Source of the DNA: Sphaeroforma sirkka
Lineage: Eukaryota > Opisthokonta > Ichthyosporea > Ichthyophonida
Assembly (NCBI GenBank): GCA_001586965.3
Contig: LUCW03000050.1
Coordinates: forward strand, 65,001-85,000
Length of the DNA: 20,000 bases
Reading direction: 5' to 3'
Part shown: positions 17,965 to 20,000 of the stretch, piece after piece
Layout of the letters: each line of letters starts with the position of its first letter
Position numbering within the stretch: position 1 is the stretch's first letter
The notes under the pieces: generated by a model
Database searches by the model: none
What the model was told of the DNA's origin: nothing
Seen by the model: the letters and a program-made list of their open reading frames with translations, nothing else
Position numbers and translations under genes: made by a program

Positions 17965-20000
17965 ATGACTTACTTTGTAGTGGCGCTGTTGAAGAAAGTG
18001 ATCAGCGAACTAAGCTTATTGGTACGTGTTTTGGATTGCTTCTCTGTGGCCTTACCCGACCTTGACCCTGATACAGTCACCGTGTGCACTGGGGGTAGAT
18101 AGGCTTGTGTATGGTAAGAGCTCTGTGTATGTATCTGTGTGTGCTTGTGTACCTCTCTATTTGCCTCTGTGGGCGTGTGTGTGTGTGTAAGTGTTTGTAC
18201 GTGGGCGTCTATCAGCCTTTGCTGTTCTTCCTCTCGCTGTTGTGCTTGGAATCTCTGCCACAGATCTCTCCCACTGCCTATAGTAAGTGCTGGGGGGTCT
18301 ACCTTTCGCCCAGCTGAGTGCACAGTCCCATCCGACGTGGTCGTATTCTCACTCGCATACGCTCTCGTTGTACTCTCCGCTTGTGTCAGCTTCGCCCCAC
18401 TCCCTGCCGCACCTACTGTGTTCGTAGACGTGCCTGTGCTTGTGTTCGGTGCTACAGTCCTTGCAGCAGGCCTCCGGACGACGGGCATGGCTCTATCTGT
18501 GTGCTGTACGCCAATGAGATCGCTGGATTTCGAGTGCACGTCTGTTGATATAGCCGCACTATAGCGTGGTGGGGCGAGTGCTAGCGGCGTACCCTGTTTC
18601 CCACCCACTCCCCTTCCTCCACCCTCAGCCCGGGTGCTCTCCCTGATTTGTACCGTCAATTCGGGCATCCGTACTGACGCTTGGGCCTCCGATGGGGTTG
18701 TGTGGGGCAGTTCGGTACCTGCAGCCCTTTTTACTTCCGGGGGCAGGCTCGGGTACAGCGGCGGTGATAGTGTGCCACTGCCGGGTGCCTCTGCGCGTTT
18801 CTTTCCGTCAGACACCCCTGATTCACCCAGTGCTTGTCTGCTCACTGTATTTGTACCACTCGCCCCGTCTCCGTATGTCGGCTCATTCGTATGTACTCTC
18901 TGCCCCGGTTGTGGATGGGGCTTGGGTTTAGGGTTATGGTTGGGGTTGGGCTGGTCTTGGCTCGCCTCACTGTCTGTCCCCGTGGTAGACTGGGTTGGAG
19001 GTTCAAACTTGCGCATGAGCTTCTGCACACTGCCATTGCGGTTCGCCAAGCGCCTGGGCGGCGGTGGAGGGGGCCTTCGCCTTGTCGTATTTGTCGCATT
19101 TGTCGCATTTGTATACGACATCACTCTTGTTGCGGTCAGAGAGCCTGTGTCTCGCACAGGAGCCGCGTGCACAGTAGTTAGATTGACCCTGTTGCTGGTT
19201 CCTTTGTTCCCCCCCGATTGCCTGGTCACACCCGGACCTGAATCTGCGGGTCGCTTAGAGGCACCCACTGACTGAGCCTGGTTTTTTACCCCGGCTTCAC
19301 TGTGAGAGGTCCTGCATGCGGTAGTATCGGATACACTCGCATCGCTAACTAGGACAGGTGGTGCACATTGGTTGTCATGATTACGCACAGTCTCCAGCTC
19401 CTCTCTCTTGATCGCCTTGGTCGCACAGTTATTGCCCGCGCCCTGTTGGGCTGCAGGATCCAAATCCACATCCCCAGTTGTGTTGGGCCGACCGTTCGCA
19501 GTTGGTACTACCCCACTATACCTACCGCCATTGGCGACCCCACTAGACGTCCATACATCCTGCCCCACCCTCTCACAGATACCCGAGGGCGTTTCGAGGG
19601 CGGCTGCCTGTACTTGCTCGATCCCTATACACGCACCATCAAACCCCTCCAACAACAGACTGAACCGCATACCCCGTCGACGCTCGCTGATACTGCGCTT
19701 GGTCTCTCGCATTGTCAGTTGAGCCACAGGCCCAGCAGACGGGTACGGACTACTCGACGTGTACGAGTGGGAGTGTGAGCTGGTCGATACGTTTACACCA
19801 CTTCTGGGGCCAGGTTGTGACTGGGCGCTTTTCAGTACTGTGGCCGCGTGCGTGGTCTTACCGGGTAGACGTGCACTGGAGTCTCGCCCCAGGTGTAGCG
19901 TATCTGGGTCGTCACCCCCCACAACTGGTGCCTGGTGCATGTCTTGTCTCCATGGCCCGCTATCCTTGTTACTAGAAGTAGTGTTATCTGTATTATTAGA
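10672..20000 (-). CDS. Syntaxin-like Qa-SNARE with very long Pro-rich N-terminal region (5' partial)
   Basis: Nine exons with matching phases: 20000-17974 (open at the edge), 16241-16148, 15330-15200, 14473-14341, 13905-13707, 12859-12697, 12286-12225, 11894-11782, 10731-10672 (stop TAG). From the first visible ATG (19940) the reading is 973 residues. Residues 1-700 are low complexity (Ser, Thr, Pro, Gly), with poly-Pro 290-295 and two PPxY motifs (PPLY 393, PPRY 457). Residues about 690-840 are helical and may be an Habc domain. Residues 875-915 align without gaps to syntaxin SNARE motifs: LEKEI, then [17 protein letters not shown] and RNV, with zero-layer Gln 898. A basic linker ([11 protein letters not shown]) precedes a Gly/Ala-rich hydrophobic anchor (942-973) at the C-terminus. 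Qa-SNAREs drive membrane fusion; which compartment is unknown. The join of the first large exon to the SNARE exons is less certain than the rest: translation could instead begin at the ATG that opens exon 3. Confidence 0.83.
10850..10868. repeat. Interstitial telomere-like TTTTAGGG stretch
   Basis: agggttttagggttaaggg, a degenerate version of the 7-bp unit, inside the last intron of the syntaxin gene. Confidence 0.7.
11490..11735. repeat. Minisatellite of about 30 bp, gattatatgggaggctgtac unit
   Basis: About eight imperfect copies of gattatatgggaggctg followed by agtatctc. It lies in the last intron of the syntaxin gene. Confidence 0.9.
11782..11894 (-). CDS. Syntaxin-like gene, exon 8 (linker and start of membrane anchor)
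   Basis: Acceptor tatccacag ends at 11895; donor gtgagt begins at 11781. Two bases plus 37 codons; the basic linker [12 protein letters not shown] runs straight into [13 protein letters not shown]. Confidence 0.87.
11903..12016. repeat. Minisatellite of about 33 bp, acacacagacgatggtatcag unit
   Basis: Three to four copies of cacacagacgatg followed by atcagtaga, close to the exon 8 acceptor. Confidence 0.88.
12225..12286 (-). CDS. Syntaxin-like gene, exon 7 (zero layer of SNARE motif)
   Basis: Acceptor accgctgtag ends at 12287; donor gtaagt begins at 12224. Encodes [20 protein letters not shown]; its Gln aligns with the ionic zero-layer Gln of syntaxins and RNV with the conserved NV ten residues later. 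Confidence 0.87.
12461..12745. repeat. 137-141 bp tandem duplication covering the end of the SNARE exon
   Basis: The intron copy (about 12461-12607) repeats the last third of exon 6, its donor and about 90 bp of intron. In the copy the exon part differs at three positions, two silent, and the donor gtatgt is intact. Confidence 0.92.
12697..12859 (-). CDS. Syntaxin-like gene, exon 6 (first half of SNARE motif)
   Basis: Acceptor acacacctcag ends at 12860; donor gtatgt begins at 12696. Contains [20 protein letters not shown] and [11 protein letters not shown], the N-terminal heptads of the SNARE helix up to the layers just before zero. Confidence 0.87.
13164..13298. repeat. Cluster of interstitial TTTAGGG-like motifs
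   Basis: ttttagggttttagggttta at 13165, tttttagggttta at 13202 and ttttagggtttt at 13285, all in one intron of the syntaxin gene. Confidence 0.8.
13592..13722. repeat. 77-bp tandem duplication covering the exon 5 donor
   Basis: Copies start cactacacgtctacccc at 13592 and 13669 and both run through ctatggtacctggtat, which on the minus strand is the exon 5 end plus donor. Confidence 0.92.
13707..13905 (-). CDS. Syntaxin-like gene, exon 5
   Basis: Acceptor actcgcag ends at 13906; donor gtacca begins at 13706. Sixty-six codons plus one base: acidic [10 protein letters not shown], then [17 protein letters not shown] and a Pro/Asp-rich end [13 protein letters not shown]. Confidence 0.82.
13952..14000. 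repeat. (TA)n-(GT)n compound microsatellite
   Basis: (TA)n followed by gttg and (TG)n, in the intron between exons 4 and 5. Confidence 0.96.
14170..14345. repeat. 47-48 bp minisatellite, each unit with a GTAAGT donor
   Basis: On the minus strand GTAAGT occurs at 14340-14335 (the real exon 4 donor) and again at 14293-14288, 14246-14241 and 14198-14193, each in the same context ending atggtaagtgtg or gtggtaagtgtg. Confidence 0.93.
14341..14473 (-). CDS. Syntaxin-like gene, exon 4
   Basis: Acceptor actctcag ends at 14474, donor gtaagt begins at 14340. One base completes AA|A from exon 3, then 44 codons with [20 protein letters not shown] and [13 protein letters not shown]. The phase fit on both sides supports it although the opposite strand is also open here. 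Confidence 0.8.
14750..15199. repeat. Tandem array: about 31-bp unit from 14945, more irregular acaatcacaa repeats before it
   Basis: The core tcccatacaatcacacttg recurs about every 31 bp at 14945, 14975, 15007, 15038, 15068, 15099, 15131, 15162 and 15193. The last copy contains the exon 3 donor. The part from 14750 to 14940 is a looser (A)CAAACACAATACAATCAC repeat. Confidence 0.92.
15200..15330 (-). CDS. Syntaxin-like gene, exon 3
   Basis: Strong acceptor gctctctttcag ends at 15331 and the exon opens with ATG. Donor gtatgg at 15199. Forty-three codons plus two bases, [20 protein letters not shown] onward, predicted helical; possible first Habc helix. Confidence 0.82.
15376..15490. repeat. 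58-bp tandem duplication
   Basis: Two copies of tgtgtgggactatgtttata followed by catttgtaagtg and catactcgaa, in the intron between exons 2 and 3 of the syntaxin gene. Confidence 0.93.
15826..15985. repeat. Tandem repeat of about 40 bp, four copies
   Basis: catcatcagtcgaaactctg followed by ttattactgtcat is repeated four times with few differences. Confidence 0.93.
16148..16241 (-). CDS. Syntaxin-like gene, exon 2
   Basis: Acceptor tacgatag ends at 16242, donor gtaggt at 16147; one base plus 31 codons, reading [20 protein letters not shown] and then [11 protein letters not shown]. Another AG at position 16221-16222 would also keep the frame, so the start is uncertain by about 20 bases. Confidence 0.6.
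16225..17020. repeat. Dimeric tandem array (two alternating 90-104 bp monomers, eight copies)
   Basis: The marker cttcctatc recurs at 16238, 16336, 16426, 16524, 16625, 16723, 16827 and 16925. Two monomer types alternate: one with gaggtcgattttaggtttgg, one with gtaagtatggggtttccatc. The first marker is the exon 2 acceptor of the syntaxin gene read on the other strand. Confidence 0.93.
17483..17962. repeat. Large (TA)n / (GT)n microsatellite block
   Basis: About 480 bp almost wholly of TA runs broken by tgcatatgcat, gtatgtat, (TG)n and (CA)n. Ends 11 bp from the donor of the large syntaxin exon. Confidence 0.97.
17974..20000 (-). CDS. Syntaxin-like gene, exon 1 visible: 2-kb disordered Pro/Ser/Thr-rich exon
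   Basis: Open from the window edge to the donor gtaagt at 17973, 675 codons plus two bases without a stop. The true start may lie outside; the first ATG inside is at 19940. Contains [22 protein letters not shown] and LAPPRYSAA, and a charged short helix ([19 protein letters not shown]). The opposite strand is also open in places because the exon is GC-rich; the donor and composition favour this strand. Confidence 0.75.
18924..18950. repeat. Telomere-like gggtttagggtt stretch inside a coding exon
   Basis: Plus strand reads gggtttagggttatggttgg; the minus-strand coding frame turns it into a Pro/Asn/Lys-rich stretch [14 protein letters not shown]. Confidence 0.7.

Noticed and set aside
18105..19975. 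Several plus-strand open frames up to 213 codons
   Set aside because: Antisense shadows of the 2-kb minus-strand exon, caused by its GC-rich composition.

Overview
This window is nuclear DNA from an intron-rich eukaryote. Coding sequence sits in short GT-AG exons separated by introns of 0.3-1.7 kb that are full of (TA)n, (GT)n and longer tandem repeats. Short TTTAGGG-type stretches occur at several internal places. The gene set includes a XXYLT1-type xylosyltransferase, a family I know from animals and their relatives, together with a plant/protist-style telomere-like motif. This suggests a unicellular relative of animals, for example an ichthyosporean such as Sphaeroforma. That placement is an inference and is not proven by the sequence.

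Layout. (1) Positions 158-3006, + strand: the last three exons of a xyloside xylosyltransferase (XXYLT1-like). The 5' part lies outside the window. The reading ends in -GDEL, close to an ER-retrieval signal. (2) 3007-4224: convergent intergenic DNA with (TA)n and a duplicated copy of the xylosyltransferase tail. (3) 4225-7306, - strand: a complete three-exon gene for a 103-aa helical protein I do not recognise. (4) 7307-8134: AT-rich intergenic DNA. (5) 8135-9256, + strand: an open reading frame of 143 codons whose downstream coding continuation is broken by frameshifts and many stops, probably a decayed retroelement gag-like ORF. (6) 9257-10671: non-coding, with repeats. (7) 10672-20000, - strand: nine exons of a large gene, open at the right edge. 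Its C-terminus is a Qa-SNARE (syntaxin): SNARE motif with the zero-layer Gln, basic linker, and a C-terminal membrane anchor split over two exons. Upstream of this is a helical region that may be Habc, then a very long, low-complexity, proline-rich N-terminal region. I assembled all nine exons by hand with matching intron phases.

The most unusual pattern is architectural. In both repeat-rich genes, tandem repeats repeatedly start at or include a splice site. I see arrays of donor copies (exons 3, 4, 5 and 6 of the syntaxin gene), arrays of acceptor copies (exon 2 of the syntaxin gene; the last two xylosyltransferase exons), and a partial duplication of the SNARE exon. This suggests tandem duplication seeded at exon-intron borders and many decoy splice sites. 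The two recognised genes both belong to the secretory system (ER glycosylation, membrane fusion), but nothing indicates they are functionally linked.
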